Counted from the first letter of the stretch, positions 17,732 to 28,364 are shown. The stretch: 64,000 nucleotides of DNA from Crocosphaera sp. UHCC 0190 (GCF_034932065.1 NZ_JAYGHP010000001.1:1-64000); one strand, 5' to 3'. Numbers and translations are program-made. Notes: generated from the sequence alone by a model not told the origin.

Positions 17732-20700
17732 ATGAATAAACGGATTATACAGATTGCGAGTACCTTTACTATTCTAATCGGAACATTCGTTTTGCTTGGA
17801 TGGCAATTTGACATTGACTTAATAAAGTTCGGTTTTCCTAATAGCCCTTCAACCATGAAACCGAATACTGCTCTATGTTTTATCTTAGCAGGTATGGCCC
17901 TGGGACTATTACAGTTAGAATTAAGAATTAAAAAAGCAAAGATTAAAAGATCACTAAATTTTTTGAGCTTAAATCTTTCAGGTTTAATTATTTTAATTTC
18001 ATTACTCACCCTCAGCGAGTATCTCTGGGGTTGGAATTTGGGGATTGATGAGAGCTTGTTTCTGGATATTACACCATCACCCACCACCCTTTATCCAGGA
18101 AGAATGGGAGAAGGCACCGCATTTAACTTCTTGTTAGTGGGGATTAATCTCTTACTGTTGCGAAAAAAAGCGAAATGGGCAGATTGGTTGGCTCAAATGT
18201 TGAGTATTTTGATGATTGAGATTGCTTTGCTCGCTGTGGTTGCGTATCTGTTTAAGTCAGATATTCTCTACCAATTAGTAGCACGAATAACTTCCACTGC
18301 TCCTCATACGGCGATAACCTTTATTGTCTTGAACATTGGTTTACTGGGAACTTGTTATCGTCAGGGATTTATGGAACCCCTAACTAGCCCATTAGTAGGA
18401 GGCATAATGGCAAGGCAGTTATTGCCTTGGTTAATTGTCTATCCCATTTTAGTCACTTGGCTGACATTTCAGGGACAACAATTGGAATTGTTCGATGCTG
18501 CTTTTGGTTACGCCCTTGGGGGAATTGTGATAGTGCCGACATTCATTATTTTAACTTGGTGGACAGCGCGATCGCTTAATAAATTAGAATCAGATCGCCA
18601 ACAGGCAGAAGTTCTTATGTGGCAACTTGCAGCTATCGTAGAATCCTCTGAAGATGCCATTATTAGTAAAACCCTAGAGGGGGTGATTCTGAGTTGGAAT
18701 GTTGGCGCGGAAAAACTATTTGGTTACAAAGCCGAGGAAATCATTGGTCAATCCATACTTCAGTTAATTCCAGAGACTCAACAGCAAGAAGAAGGGGAAA
18801 TTCTCGCAAAACTCAAACAAGGAGTCAATGTAAAGTCTTTCGAGACAGTGCGACAACATAAAGATGGCAGCTTAATCAATATTTCTTTGACTGTTTCTCC
18901 TGTTAAAGATAAGCAAGGCAAAATCGTTGGTGCATCAAAAATTGCCCGTGATATTAGTTTTCGGAAGCAAGCCGAGAAAAAACTCCAGGGAATGCAAAAG
19001 CTACAAAAAGAACGCCAACTTCTTGAAACCATTCTCGAAACCATCTTAGCTGGATACTGGGACTGGAATATTCGAGATGATCACGAATACTTAAGCCCCA
19101 CTTTTAAGAAAATGTTTGGTTATGAAGACCACCAGTTGCCCAATACTCCAGAGTCTTGGCAGCAAATGATCGTTCCAGAAGATTTACCAGGAGTCTTGGA
19201 ATGTTTCGAGCAACACATTAAAAGTCGCGGTCAAATTCCCTACTACAACGAGGTAAGATATCGTCATAGGAATGGTTCTATCATTTGGGTGATCTGTTCT
19301 GGCCGTGTCATTGAGTGGGATAGCAAAGGAAATCCCCTCCGCATGGTGGGTTGTCACATTAACATTAGCGATCGCAAACACATCGAACAGCAACTTGAAC
19401 TGCAAGATACAATAGTGAGAACTATGGCAGAAGGGGTGTGTTTAGTGAAAGCAGCAGACGGGACTATCGTCTATGCTAATCCTAAATTTGAGCAGATGTT
19501 TGGTTATGAAACAGGGGAATTAGTGGGTCAATTTGTGGCCATTCTTAACCATCAAACGGACACCATGGACGCTCAAGCAATTGGTAAAGAAATTATGACA
19601 AGGATTGGGACTTTAGGGGAATACTCTTACGAAATTTATAATGTTAAAAAGGATAGCACCCCCTTCTGGTGTCGGGCAACCACATCTCAGTTTCAACATC
19701 CAGAATATGGGATTGTTTATGTAGCAGTGCATGAAGACATCACTCAACGCAAAACCCTAGAACAAGAATTAGCCAAGTATCAGCAACGAATTGAGCAAGA
19801 ATTGGCTCATAGTCAACAACTGTTGAATGCCTTTGTTGCCAGTGCGCCTGTAGGTATGTGCGTTGTTAATCGTCAATTGTGTTATACCTTAGCTAATGAA
19901 GCCCTAGCAGAGATTAACGGTATTTCTGTCCCTGATCATCTAGGCAAAACCCCTTGGGAAATTGTACCTGATCTAGCTTCAACCTTAGTAGAAATGTTTC
20001 AACAAGCCTTTACCAGTGGCGAAACTATTTTAGAAGCTGAAGTGATAGGAAAAACACCAAAGTTTCCTGGGGTAACACGAACCTGGTTAGTTTCTAATTT
20101 CCCGATTCTTAATAATGTTTCTGGAAATGACGAACCGCGTTCTGAGAACAACAAAGAGACAATTGATCGCTTGGGTGTTATTTTTACAGAAATTACAGAG
20201 CGAAAAAAAGCGGAAGAACAAATTAAAGCCTCACTGCGAGAAAAAGAAGTATTGTTGCAAGAAATTCACCATCGTGTTAAGAATAATCTCCAGATAGTAG
20301 ATAGCTTGCTACAATTACAAGCTCGGCGAACCAAAGAAGAAACAGTGGATAGTATTCTCCTCAAAAGTCGGCAGCGAATTAAGACCATTACCTTAGTTCA
20401 TGAAAAACTGTATCTCTCGGAAAACTTCGCCAAAATTGATTTTTCTGACTACATCCACAGTTTGACTTCTACCTTATTGGAGTCCTATAAAATGAGTTCT
20501 CGTCAAACTGCTTTGACGCTCAATATTATTCCTATTGCCTTAGATATTAACACTGCTGTTCCCTGTGGCTTAATTCTCAATGAATTGATCTCCAATGCAA
20601 TTAAGCACGCATTCCCTAGAGATCATCAGGGACATATTTGGATAGAGCTTCATGAAAATCCACCGAATCAACTTATCTTGAAGGTTAGGGATAACGGTAT

Positions 20701-20854
20701 AGGTATTCCTAAAAACATCAATCTGCAAACTACTCGCTCTCTAGGATTAACCTTGGTTCAAGGTTTGGTGGGACAATTAGAAGGAAACCTTGAGATTGAC
20801 AGTGATCAAGGAACCCTCGTTACCATTACTTTTCCCATGCCATCTGAAAATTAA
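17732..20854 (+). CDS. Membrane sensor histidine kinase with four PAS domains (HisKA_2 type)
   Basis: The 1040-residue protein starts with about seven or eight hydrophobic segments (1-285), then PAS domains beginning near 295, 429, 557 and 696, a HisKA_2 dimerisation domain with the phospho-acceptor His in EIHHRVKNNLQ (about 845), and a HATPase domain with N box LILNELISNAIKHAF (about 947) and GLGLTLV near the end. A charged coiled-coil linker (about 820-840) joins PAS4 to the kinase. The next gene, 71 bases downstream, encodes a receiver-GGDEF-EAL protein and is its likely partner. The signal sensed is not evident. Confidence 0.9.
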   Translation: MNKRIIQIASTFTILIGTFVLLGWQFDIDLIKFGFPNSPSTMKPNTALCFILAGMALGLLQLELRIKKAKIKRSLNFLSLNLSGLIILISLLTLSEYLWGWNLGIDESLFLDITPSPTTLYPGRMGEGTAFNFLLVGINLLLLRKKAKWADWLAQMLSILMIEIALLAVVAYLFKSDILYQLVARITSTAPHTAITFIVLNIGLLGTCYRQGFMEPLTSPLVGGIMARQLLPWLIVYPILVTWLTFQGQQLELFDAAFGYALGGIVIVPTFIILTWWTARSLNKLESDRQQAEVLMWQLAAIVESSEDAIISKTLEGVILSWNVGAEKLFGYKAEEIIGQSILQLIPETQQQEEGEILAKLKQGVNVKSFETVRQHKDGSLINISLTVSPVKDKQGKIVGASKIARDISFRKQAEKKLQGMQKLQKERQLLETILETILAGYWDWNIRDDHEYLSPTFKKMFGYEDHQLPNTPESWQQMIVPEDLPGVLECFEQHIKSRGQIPYYNEVRYRHRNGSIIWVICSGRVIEWDSKGNPLRMVGCHINISDRKHIEQQLELQDTIVRTMAEGVCLVKAADGTIVYANPKFEQMFGYETGELVGQFVAILNHQTDTMDAQAIGKEIMTRIGTLGEYSYEIYNVKKDSTPFWCRATTSQFQHPEYGIVYVAVHEDITQRKTLEQELAKYQQRIEQELAHSQQLLNAFVASAPVGMCVVNRQLCYTLANEALAEINGISVPDHLGKTPWEIVPDLASTLVEMFQQAFTSGETILEAEVIGKTPKFPGVTRTWLVSNFPILNNVSGNDEPRSENNKETIDRLGVIFTEITERKKAEEQIKASLREKEVLLQEIHHRVKNNLQIVDSLLQLQARRTKEETVDSILLKSRQRIKTITLVHEKLYLSENFAKIDFSDYIHSLTSTLLESYKMSSRQTALTLNIIPIALDINTAVPCGLILNELISNAIKHAFPRDHQGHIWIELHENPPNQLILKVRDNGIGIPKNINLQTTRSLGLTLVQGLVGQLEGNLEIDSDQGTLVTITFPMPSEN

Positions 20855-20925
20855 AGTATAATTGATTTTATTTAGTTTTACCAATTATTTTACAGTCCAA
20901 GTTCTTTTAAGTTGCTAATAGTAAT

Positions 20926-23397
20926 ATGACATTCTCAAAAAAACTTGATTCTCAAGAACAAGCAATACCAACCCGTATTCTTATTGTAGAAGACGAGAGT
21001 ATTATTGCTTTCAACTTACAGGAGATTTTAGAGTTTCTGGGATATGATGTGGTTTCTACTGTCGTCTCTGGGGAACAAGCCATTGACAGAGCGGCTCAGT
21101 TGTCTAGTGACCTTATCCTTATGGACATTCGACTTAAAGGGAAAATGGATGGTATTGAGGCAGCCCATCAAATCTGGGAGCAGTTTGAGATTCCCACCGT
21201 TTATCTTACTGGTTATTCAGACAAAACCACTTTAGAAAAAGCTTTGTCGAGTTCTCACTTCGGTTATCTTCTTAAACCTATTAATGAGAGAGAATTGTAT
21301 GTTGCCGTCGAATCTGCTTTACAGCGAGCCGCAAGAGAACGCTGGATTAGTGGCATCATTAAAAACATCGGAGATGCGCTGATTGTTGTTGATATCGAAG
21401 GGCGTATTCAGTATCTAAATCCCCTAGCGGAAACCCTGACGGAGTGGAAACTCAATAACGCAAAAGAGCAACCCTTGATGGAAGTTTTTAACGTTATTCA
21501 ACAAAAAACTGGTTTGCCGATTGAACATTCTGTCAAGAATGTCATTGAGGAGGGCAACCCGATTTATTTAGATAGTGATCTTTTATTAGTGACCAAAAAG
21601 GGTCATTCCCTTGCTGTATCTATTAGTATGTCCCCTTTTCGGGATAATAAAGACACATTGACTGGTGTTATTCTAGTCTTTCAAGACACTACGGCTCGGC
21701 AAAAAGCGCAAGAGACGCTACGAGAACAAGCTGAACTGATTAATCTGACCTATGAAGCCATTTTTGTCTGTAATGCTAACGGAGAAATTATTTTTTGGAA
21801 TCGCAGTGCTCAATTCCTTTATGGTTGGACAAGCAGTGAAGTTGAAGGAAAAATCGCGGATGAACTGCTCAAGACCGAATTTCCTTTTGATAGCCCTGAT
21901 GTACAACGAGTGATACAGGAGAAAGGACAGTGGGAAGGGGAACTCACTCACACACGACAGGATGGGACAAAAATCATAGTGGAAAGCCGTCAAGTCTTGG
22001 TACGACAGGGAAGTGAGGGTAGAATAAAAGGAGTTCTTGTGGTTAATCGAGACATTACAGAGCGCAAACTGGCCGAGACGAAATTACAGTATCAAGCATT
22101 GCACGACGCTTTAACTGGATTGCCCAATCGTTTGCTTTTGACAGAGCGCATTGAAGGAGCGATTAAACGCTCTCAACGCAAACCTAACTCTCTGTATGCC
22201 CTTCTATTTATTGATCTTGACCGTTTCAAAAATATTAATGATAGTTTAGGTCATCTGGTCGGCGATCAGTTATTGGTAGCGATTTCTCAACGATTGGCTC
22301 TTTGTGTTCGTGAAAGCGATACCGTATCTCGTTTGGGAGGAGATGAGTTTGTTATTTTTCTAGATGAGCTTCAATATGAGCAAGAAGCCCTAAAAGTTGC
22401 TGAACGTATCTTTGAGCAATTAAAAGACCCTATCATCATTGACGGACGGGATATATTAGTTACTGTTAGTATTGGCATTGCTTTCAATACAGATCACAAT
22501 TCTTCCGCGACAGAGCTTTTGCGTAACGCTGATTTAGCGATGTATCGTGCGAAAGAACAAAATGGGTCTGCCTATGGGATATTTAATCCCAGTATGCACG
22601 AGCGGGCCCAAACCTTGTGGGAATTAGAATCGAATCTTCGCTTAGCGGTGGAACGTCAGGAATTTTTTTTAGTCTATCAACCTATTTTTTGCCTAACGAC
22701 GGAAACCCTCATTGGGTTTGAAGCACTTGTACGCTGGCAGCACCCACAACAGGGTTTAATCTCTCCTCTTGAGTTTATTCCCATGGCCGAAGAAACGGGA
22801 TTAATGGTTCCCCTCGGAGAATGGATACTGCACGAAGCTTGTCAACAATTAGTCCTATGGCAGCAACAATATTCTCAAGCTCATTCTTTGAAGATGAGTG
22901 TCAATGTTTCCAGCCAACAAATGGAAATGGCGAATTTTTTGGATAGATTTGATCAGATTCTTGAAGCGACAAGACTGCCAGCAACTAGCTTGGTATTAGA
23001 AATCACAGAAACTTTGCTAATGCGAAATTTAGAGGCAGCGACAGCGTTGTTATTAGAACTCAAAAAACGTCAAATTCAGATCAGTATTGATGATTTTGGC
23101 ACAGGTTATTCTTCTTTGAGCTACTTGTGTTATCTGCCTGTTAATTCTTTAAAAATAGATCGCTCTTTTGTCACAGAAATTGATGCCAAAAGTGAGAATT
23201 TAAAAATTGTTCAAGCTATTATCAGTTTAGCTAAACAGTTGAATCTTGATGTTGTTGCTGAAGGAATAGAAACCCAGGAAAATTTATGGCAACTCCAAAA
23301 ACTAGACTGTCAATATGGACAAGGATATTTCTTTGCTGAACCTCTAGAAAGTTCCCAAGTAGAGCAATTAATTCAGCAATCTTGTCTACAATTATAG
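20926..23397 (+). CDS. Response regulator with PAS-PAS-GGDEF-EAL (c-di-GMP turnover)
   Basis: The 823-residue protein has a receiver (about 17-135; DE pair in VEDES, phospho-acceptor in LILMDIRLKG, Lys in LLKPI), two PAS domains (about 138-260 and 265-390), a GGDEF domain with intact RLGGDEFVIF (about 468) and an EAL domain with intact GFEALVRW (about 597) and DDFGTGYSS. Both the diguanylate cyclase and phosphodiesterase motifs look complete, so it may make or break cyclic di-GMP. It follows the PAS kinase by 71 bases, suggesting a two-component pair that controls c-di-GMP. Confidence 0.92.
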   Translation: MTFSKKLDSQEQAIPTRILIVEDESIIAFNLQEILEFLGYDVVSTVVSGEQAIDRAAQLSSDLILMDIRLKGKMDGIEAAHQIWEQFEIPTVYLTGYSDKTTLEKALSSSHFGYLLKPINERELYVAVESALQRAARERWISGIIKNIGDALIVVDIEGRIQYLNPLAETLTEWKLNNAKEQPLMEVFNVIQQKTGLPIEHSVKNVIEEGNPIYLDSDLLLVTKKGHSLAVSISMSPFRDNKDTLTGVILVFQDTTARQKAQETLREQAELINLTYEAIFVCNANGEIIFWNRSAQFLYGWTSSEVEGKIADELLKTEFPFDSPDVQRVIQEKGQWEGELTHTRQDGTKIIVESRQVLVRQGSEGRIKGVLVVNRDITERKLAETKLQYQALHDALTGLPNRLLLTERIEGAIKRSQRKPNSLYALLFIDLDRFKNINDSLGHLVGDQLLVAISQRLALCVRESDTVSRLGGDEFVIFLDELQYEQEALKVAERIFEQLKDPIIIDGRDILVTVSIGIAFNTDHNSSATELLRNADLAMYRAKEQNGSAYGIFNPSMHERAQTLWELESNLRLAVERQEFFLVYQPIFCLTTETLIGFEALVRWQHPQQGLISPLEFIPMAEETGLMVPLGEWILHEACQQLVLWQQQYSQAHSLKMSVNVSSQQMEMANFLDRFDQILEATRLPATSLVLEITETLLMRNLEAATALLLELKKRQIQISIDDFGTGYSSLSYLCYLPVNSLKIDRSFVTEIDAKSENLKIVQAIISLAKQLNLDVVAEGIETQENLWQLQKLDCQYGQGYFFAEPLESSQVEQLIQQSCLQL

Positions 23398-23737
23398 ATA
23401 AACTGAAATTTTGCTTCAGGGACTTCCAGAGCATAAAAGGCCCAAGGAAAAAATTATTATTTTTGGCTAGAGATTTATTTATCAATTAGAGAGACTTTTT
23501 AGAATAATATTAAAGATTTGCAAAGAAATCGACAGCCATGTCGTCACAAATACCATACTTGCCTTATTCTAAAGAATAGTGTTTTCAGTAGAGATTGGAA
23601 TTTAAAAGGTTTCTATTCATTGATATTCTCAAGAAAAGAGAGTGAGACAATCCTTCTTTTTAAGGGGTATAAGAATCCTGAGTTATTTGATTTTGCTTAC
23701 CCCACATATTAAACACTGATAACCCATAATTGAATAA
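23398..23737. other. Intergenic region, nothing recognised
   Basis: The 340 AT-rich bases hold a short 64-codon frame (23518-23712) with no ribosome binding site or family features. I see no repeat or terminator with a clear T-run. Confidence 0.3.
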
Positions 23738-26536
23738 ATGCGTTGTTTAAACTGTCACCTTGATGATCTTCCCGACAAAACCCAATTGTGTCCCAACTGT
23801 GGGGCGCAGGTATTATCATTGTTACAGGAAGTCTTACCCAAGGGAACCCAACTGCGATCGCACACTTACTGTCTTGATGATGCGATGGGAAAAGGCAGTT
23901 TTGGGATCACCTATCGGGCCCATCATAGCGCATTAAATAATCCTGTAGCTATTAAAGAATTTTATCCCGTAGAATACGCGTCAAGAAATCCCGAAACCAA
24001 GCTATTAATTATTCCTCAAAAATATCAAGATGCTTATCAACGAAGTTTATACCGTTTTTTAGACGAAGGAAGGATTTTAGCCAAGTTACAACATCCCAAT
24101 GTTGTGAAAGTAAGGGACTTATTTGAAGAAAGAGATACAGCTTATTTAGTCATGGAATTGGTGCGGGGAAAAACTCTATTAAAAGAATTAGAAAACCAAC
24201 CAGAAAATAAACTATCTCCAGAAAGAGTAGAAACCTTAATAGGACAGTTAGTTGATGCTTTAATGACCATTCATGAAGCGGGTATTTATCATCTCGATTT
24301 AAAACCAGAAAACATGATATTAACTCCCGATGATCAACTAATTTTAATTGATTTTGGGGCAGCGACTTTAGCGACGGATGCTAGACGAAAAAGAACCCGT
24401 TCCTTTACGGAATGCTATGCGGCCCCAGAAATCATGTCAGGGGGAGAAGTTGGGCCAGAAAGTGATATTTTTGAAGTAGGGATGATCCTCTATGAAATGT
24501 TAACTGGAAAGTTACCCCCACCAGCCATGACTCGCGTCTTAGAAAATGATACTTGGCAACCAGAAGGCTTAGACTATCCCTGGCATATTTTGATCACAAA
24601 TGCGTTAAAAATACAAAGAAAAGATCGCCCACAAACTGTAAAGCAATGGTGGCAACAAAGACAAGAAAATGATGAAAATTACATTTCTATTGAAATTAAA
24701 AATATTGAAACCCTACAAGGACAATTTATTTTACCATTACTAAAACAACAGGGTATGACCCAAAGACTTGGTAAAGGATGTATCAAAAAAGTTATTCCTA
24801 TTAATAATAATGAAGTGTTAGTTTTGTCCGCAGGAGGTGCATCTTTACTTGATTTTAATACCCGTATTGCCCATTGGGAAATTGACTGTCCTACCCAGGG
24901 TGGTACTATCAGTCACAATCAAAAATTATTAGCCTTAATTTGGCAACAAAATATTTATCTTTGGGATCTCACCCAAGGAAAATTATTAAGACAATTACAA
25001 GGCCATTCCAAAAAAATTAATGATGTTGCTTTTAATAAAGATGGGTCATTATTAGTTTCTGGCAGTCGGGACGAAACCTTAATCTTATGGGATACAAAAA
25101 CCGGAGAAAAACGCCATGAATTGTCGGAACCGATGGGTTGGATAACAGCAGTTGCTGTCAGTGAAGATGGTCAATTTGTCGCTTCCGGTTGCTATGATGG
25201 AAAAATTAGAATTTGGGGGGCTATATCTGGTCAAGAATGGCGATGTTTAGAAGGTCATTCTCAGGCCATAGAAAGTTTAATCTTTAGTCATAATGGCAAA
25301 TTATTAGCATCAGGAGGACGCGATCGCCAGATCCGTTTGTGGGACGTAACCTCTGGTAAATTGCAACAAATATTAGAAGGACATACCGACTGGATAACGA
25401 CCTTAAGTTTTGCTAAAAATGATCAATATTTAGCCTCTGGTTCCAGTGTCGGTGATAAAACAATTCGGGTTTGGTCTTTAGCAGATAGACAAGAAACGCA
25501 ACGACTAGAAGGCCATTGGAATTCAATTACGGCGATCGCCTATTGTCCCGATAACAATTATCTAATATCTGGGTCTGCGGACTATACCGTACGTCTTTGG
25601 GATCTGATCAAGGGGGAAACTGTCGAACAACTCCATCAACATACGAATTGGGTGTATAGTGTGGCTTGTAGTCCTGATGGTCGCTGGGTGGCCACGGGGA
25701 ACAATGACTGGACAATTCGTCTTTGGGACATCATAGAACGGCGAGAAGTTCATATTCTCCAAGGTCATGAAGATGCGGTGTCTAGCGTCGCTTTTTGTCC
25801 TGATAGTTGCTGTTTTGTATCGGGAAGTTGGGACGAAACCCTACGGTTATGGGATGTCCATAGCGGAAAATGTTCCCGTGTGTTGCAAGGTCATCAAAAT
25901 TGGGTGAGGAGTGTTGCGGTGAGTCCCAATGGTCAATGGGTTGCGTCAGGAGGTTGGGATAAAACGGTTTGTCTGTGGGATATTTCCTCAGGGTGGCCGA
26001 GTTTTAAGGGCAGTAAACCTACTCGTATACTTCAAGGCCATTTAGATGATATTGAAGGGGTTGCCTTTAGTCCTGATAGCCAATTAATTGCCAGTGCAAG
26101 TGATGATAAAACCATTAAAATATGGGAAGTAAGTTCAGGGCAACAAGTGCAACAATTAGAAGGTCATAAGTACAATGTAGAAGGAGTCGTCTTTAGTCCT
26201 GATGGTCAATTTGTTGCTTCGATTAGTCGGGATAAAACTGTCAGGTTATGGCATATTATTTCTGGGAAACAAATTCACAAGTTTCGGGGCCATTTGAGTT
26301 ATGTTAAATGTGTGGCCTTTAGTCACGATGGTCATTATATTGCTTCGGGAGGAAAGGATAATATGATTGCCCTTTGGGATTTGGTTTCGGGGGAGTTAAT
26401 TCAGTTAATTCAAGGTCATACTAATTGTGTTAATAGTATCGCTTTTAGTGGGGATGGTTCTTTCTTAGTGTCTGGGGATAATGATGGAGTTGTTAGGTTG
26501 TGGAAAGTACAGTTAGGGAATTCAGAAGTTGAGTAG
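23738..26536 (+). CDS. Ser/Thr protein kinase with zinc ribbon and WD40 propellers
   Basis: The 932-residue protein has an N-terminal zinc ribbon (CLNC and CPNCG, residues 3-21), a eukaryote-type kinase domain (about 40-310) and a C-terminal block of about 12-14 WD40 repeats (about 380-930) that should form two propellers. In the kinase the glycine loop is GKGSFG, the VAIK-type Lys is in PVAIKEF, the catalytic loop is HLDLKPEN (about 184) and the metal loop is DFGAA (about 204). The usual Arg before the catalytic Asp is Leu, so it is a non-RD kinase. This architecture is common in filamentous and large unicellular cyanobacteria. Its target is unknown. Confidence 0.92.
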   Translation: MRCLNCHLDDLPDKTQLCPNCGAQVLSLLQEVLPKGTQLRSHTYCLDDAMGKGSFGITYRAHHSALNNPVAIKEFYPVEYASRNPETKLLIIPQKYQDAYQRSLYRFLDEGRILAKLQHPNVVKVRDLFEERDTAYLVMELVRGKTLLKELENQPENKLSPERVETLIGQLVDALMTIHEAGIYHLDLKPENMILTPDDQLILIDFGAATLATDARRKRTRSFTECYAAPEIMSGGEVGPESDIFEVGMILYEMLTGKLPPPAMTRVLENDTWQPEGLDYPWHILITNALKIQRKDRPQTVKQWWQQRQENDENYISIEIKNIETLQGQFILPLLKQQGMTQRLGKGCIKKVIPINNNEVLVLSAGGASLLDFNTRIAHWEIDCPTQGGTISHNQKLLALIWQQNIYLWDLTQGKLLRQLQGHSKKINDVAFNKDGSLLVSGSRDETLILWDTKTGEKRHELSEPMGWITAVAVSEDGQFVASGCYDGKIRIWGAISGQEWRCLEGHSQAIESLIFSHNGKLLASGGRDRQIRLWDVTSGKLQQILEGHTDWITTLSFAKNDQYLASGSSVGDKTIRVWSLADRQETQRLEGHWNSITAIAYCPDNNYLISGSADYTVRLWDLIKGETVEQLHQHTNWVYSVACSPDGRWVATGNNDWTIRLWDIIERREVHILQGHEDAVSSVAFCPDSCCFVSGSWDETLRLWDVHSGKCSRVLQGHQNWVRSVAVSPNGQWVASGGWDKTVCLWDISSGWPSFKGSKPTRILQGHLDDIEGVAFSPDSQLIASASDDKTIKIWEVSSGQQVQQLEGHKYNVEGVVFSPDGQFVASISRDKTVRLWHIISGKQIHKFRGHLSYVKCVAFSHDGHYIASGGKDNMIALWDLVSGELIQLIQGHTNCVNSIAFSGDGSFLVSGDNDGVVRLWKVQLGNSEVE

Positions 26537-26559
26537 GGGCCAGTTTTTAAGAAAAATAT

Positions 26560-27477
26560 ATGATTTTCCCGATTGTTTATCATCCTCAATATGTTGTCCC
26601 CCTTCCTGATGGCCATCGTTTCCCGATGGAAAAGTTTCGCCTACTCTATGAATTATTATTAATTGATGGTCTGGTTAAACCTGAAAATATTTATATTCCA
26701 GAATTTCCTGAATTGTCACTATTAGAATTAGTTCATACCCCGGATTATGTGAGAGCGTACTGTCAAGGAACCCTAGATAATAAAGCACAAAGACGCATTG
26801 GTTTGCCTTGGAGTGAGGCATTAGCAAAACGGACTTGTATCGCTGTCGGTGGGACTATTTTAACCGCTAAATTAGCCTTAAAGTTTGGCTTAGCTTGTAA
26901 TACCGCAGGTGGAACCCATCACGCTTTTCCAGGTTACGGTTCGGGGTTTTGTATCTTTAATGATTTAGCGATCGCTGTCCGTGTTTTACAACAATTAAAG
27001 TTAGTAAAAAAGGTTCTTATTGTCGATCTTGATGTTCATCAAGGGGATGGGACAGCTTGGATTTTTAAAGATGAACCGACGGTGTTTACTTTTTCGATGC
27101 ACTGTGAGGCTAATTTTCCTGCTAAAAAACAACAAAGCGATCTCGATGTTCCCTTAGCAGAAGGGTTAGATGATGATGGTTATTTACAAATATTATCCCA
27201 ATATTTACCTGATTTACTATCACAATTTAAACCAGATTTAGTATTATATGATGCGGGGGTTGATACCCATGTTAATGATCGTTTAGGAAAATTATCCTTA
27301 ACAGATACGGGAATTTATCGCCGAGAAATGCAGGTATTAAGTATTTGTATTGCGGCAGGTTATCCGGTGGCTAGTGTTATTGGGGGAGGCTATGCTAAAG
27401 ATATGAAATCGTTAGTTTATCGACATTCTTTATTACATCGTGCCTCAAAAGATGTTTATCAATTTTATCGCTTATAG
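26560..27477 (+). CDS. Histone deacetylase family protein (acetoin utilisation type)
   Basis: The 305-residue protein shows the HDAC/AcuC fold: start FPIVYHPQY, the His pair in GTHHAF, the zinc ligands in VDLDVHQGDGT and DAGVDTHVND, and VIGGGY near the end. It should hydrolyse acetyl-lysine or an acetylpolyamine-like amide with zinc. The gene begins 23 bases after the WD40 kinase on the same strand and may be co-transcribed. It converges with aroE. Confidence 0.9.
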   Translation: MIFPIVYHPQYVVPLPDGHRFPMEKFRLLYELLLIDGLVKPENIYIPEFPELSLLELVHTPDYVRAYCQGTLDNKAQRRIGLPWSEALAKRTCIAVGGTILTAKLALKFGLACNTAGGTHHAFPGYGSGFCIFNDLAIAVRVLQQLKLVKKVLIVDLDVHQGDGTAWIFKDEPTVFTFSMHCEANFPAKKQQSDLDVPLAEGLDDDGYLQILSQYLPDLLSQFKPDLVLYDAGVDTHVNDRLGKLSLTDTGIYRREMQVLSICIAAGYPVASVIGGGYAKDMKSLVYRHSLLHRASKDVYQFYRL

Positions 27478-27504
27478 TTAATTAAAATAACTATCAACTA
27501 TAAG
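27471..27504. terminator. Bidirectional hairpin overlapping two stop codons
   Basis: CTTATAGTT and AACTATAAG pair around a 16-base AT-rich loop. The arms contain the stop codon regions of the convergent HDAC-like and aroE genes. Confidence 0.5.
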
Positions 27505-28364
27505 CCTAAATGTTGTTTTAAAGCTTGACTCATCACTTCGGTAGGAACTGGTTGTTGTAACCATAATTCTAAGGCAGAGGCTCCTTGATAAACTAACATA
27601 TCTAATCCATCAATAGTCATTAAACCTTGTTGTTGTGCTTCTTTGAGAAATTGGGTGGGACTAGGAATATAAATGAGATCGTAAGCAATAGCATTTAAAG
27701 GAAGTTTTTTCCATAAATCACTTTGAAGGGGAGAATGATTACTATGAGGAAACATCCCAATAGGAGTGGTATTAACTAACAATTCTGTTTCTGATAATAT
27801 CCCTGGTAATTCATCCCAAGAATACACATCAATAGAAGCTTTAAGCTCACTATTAGACCAACTTTGTTGAAATTGCCTTAACTTATCCTGATCCCGTCCT
27901 ACCACTCGAATTTTAGGACATCCTAGTTCTGATAATCCTACTAAAACTGCTCTTGCTGCACCTCCATTTCCTAAAATTATAGGAACGATATTTGACCATT
28001 TTTTTGTCAAGGATTTTAAAGGAGATAAAAAGCCAATGACATCAGTATTTGTTCCTTTCCATCCTGTTTCTGTGTACCAAACAGTGTTAACTGCACCCAC
28101 TAATTTAGCAGTTGTGGTAATTTCTGATAGCAAAGGTAAGATGGCTTGTTTATGAGGAATTGTAACATTAAATCCCTGGACTCCAATAGTAGCAAATCCA
28201 GCAAAAGCAGTAGCTAAATTTTGCTGTTTGACAGGAAAAGGAATATAAACATAATCGACACCTAATTGACTAATTGCTGCATTTTGCATCACAGGGGATA
28301 GAGAATGTTCAACAGGATCGCCAATAATACCGAGGAGCTTTGTTTTGCCAGTAATTGTCTGCAT
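27498..28364 (-). CDS. aroE: Shikimate dehydrogenase
   Basis: The 288-residue protein contains the AroE signatures: GDPVEHSLSPVMQNAA at the substrate site, FNVTIPHKQ with the catalytic Lys, NTDVIGF with Asp, the NADP loop LGNGGAARAV, and GLDMLVYQGA near the end. It reduces 3-dehydroshikimate to shikimate in aromatic amino acid synthesis, in the cytosol. Length is normal. It is a single gene with a hairpin at each side. Confidence 0.95.
   Translation of the reverse strand: MQTITGKTKLLGIIGDPVEHSLSPVMQNAAISQLGVDYVYIPFPVKQQNLATAFAGFATIGVQGFNVTIPHKQAILPLLSEITTTAKLVGAVNTVWYTETGWKGTNTDVIGFLSPLKSLTKKWSNIVPIILGNGGAARAVLVGLSELGCPKIRVVGRDQDKLRQFQQSWSNSELKASIDVYSWDELPGILSETELLVNTTPIGMFPHSNHSPLQSDLWKKLPLNAIAYDLIYIPSPTQFLKEAQQQGLMTIDGLDMLVYQGASALELWLQQPVPTEVMSQALKQHLGL

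Noticed and set aside
23518-23712. 64-residue frame upstream of the WD40 kinase
   Set aside because: No ribosome binding site, no hydrophobic or domain pattern; composition is like intergenic DNA.
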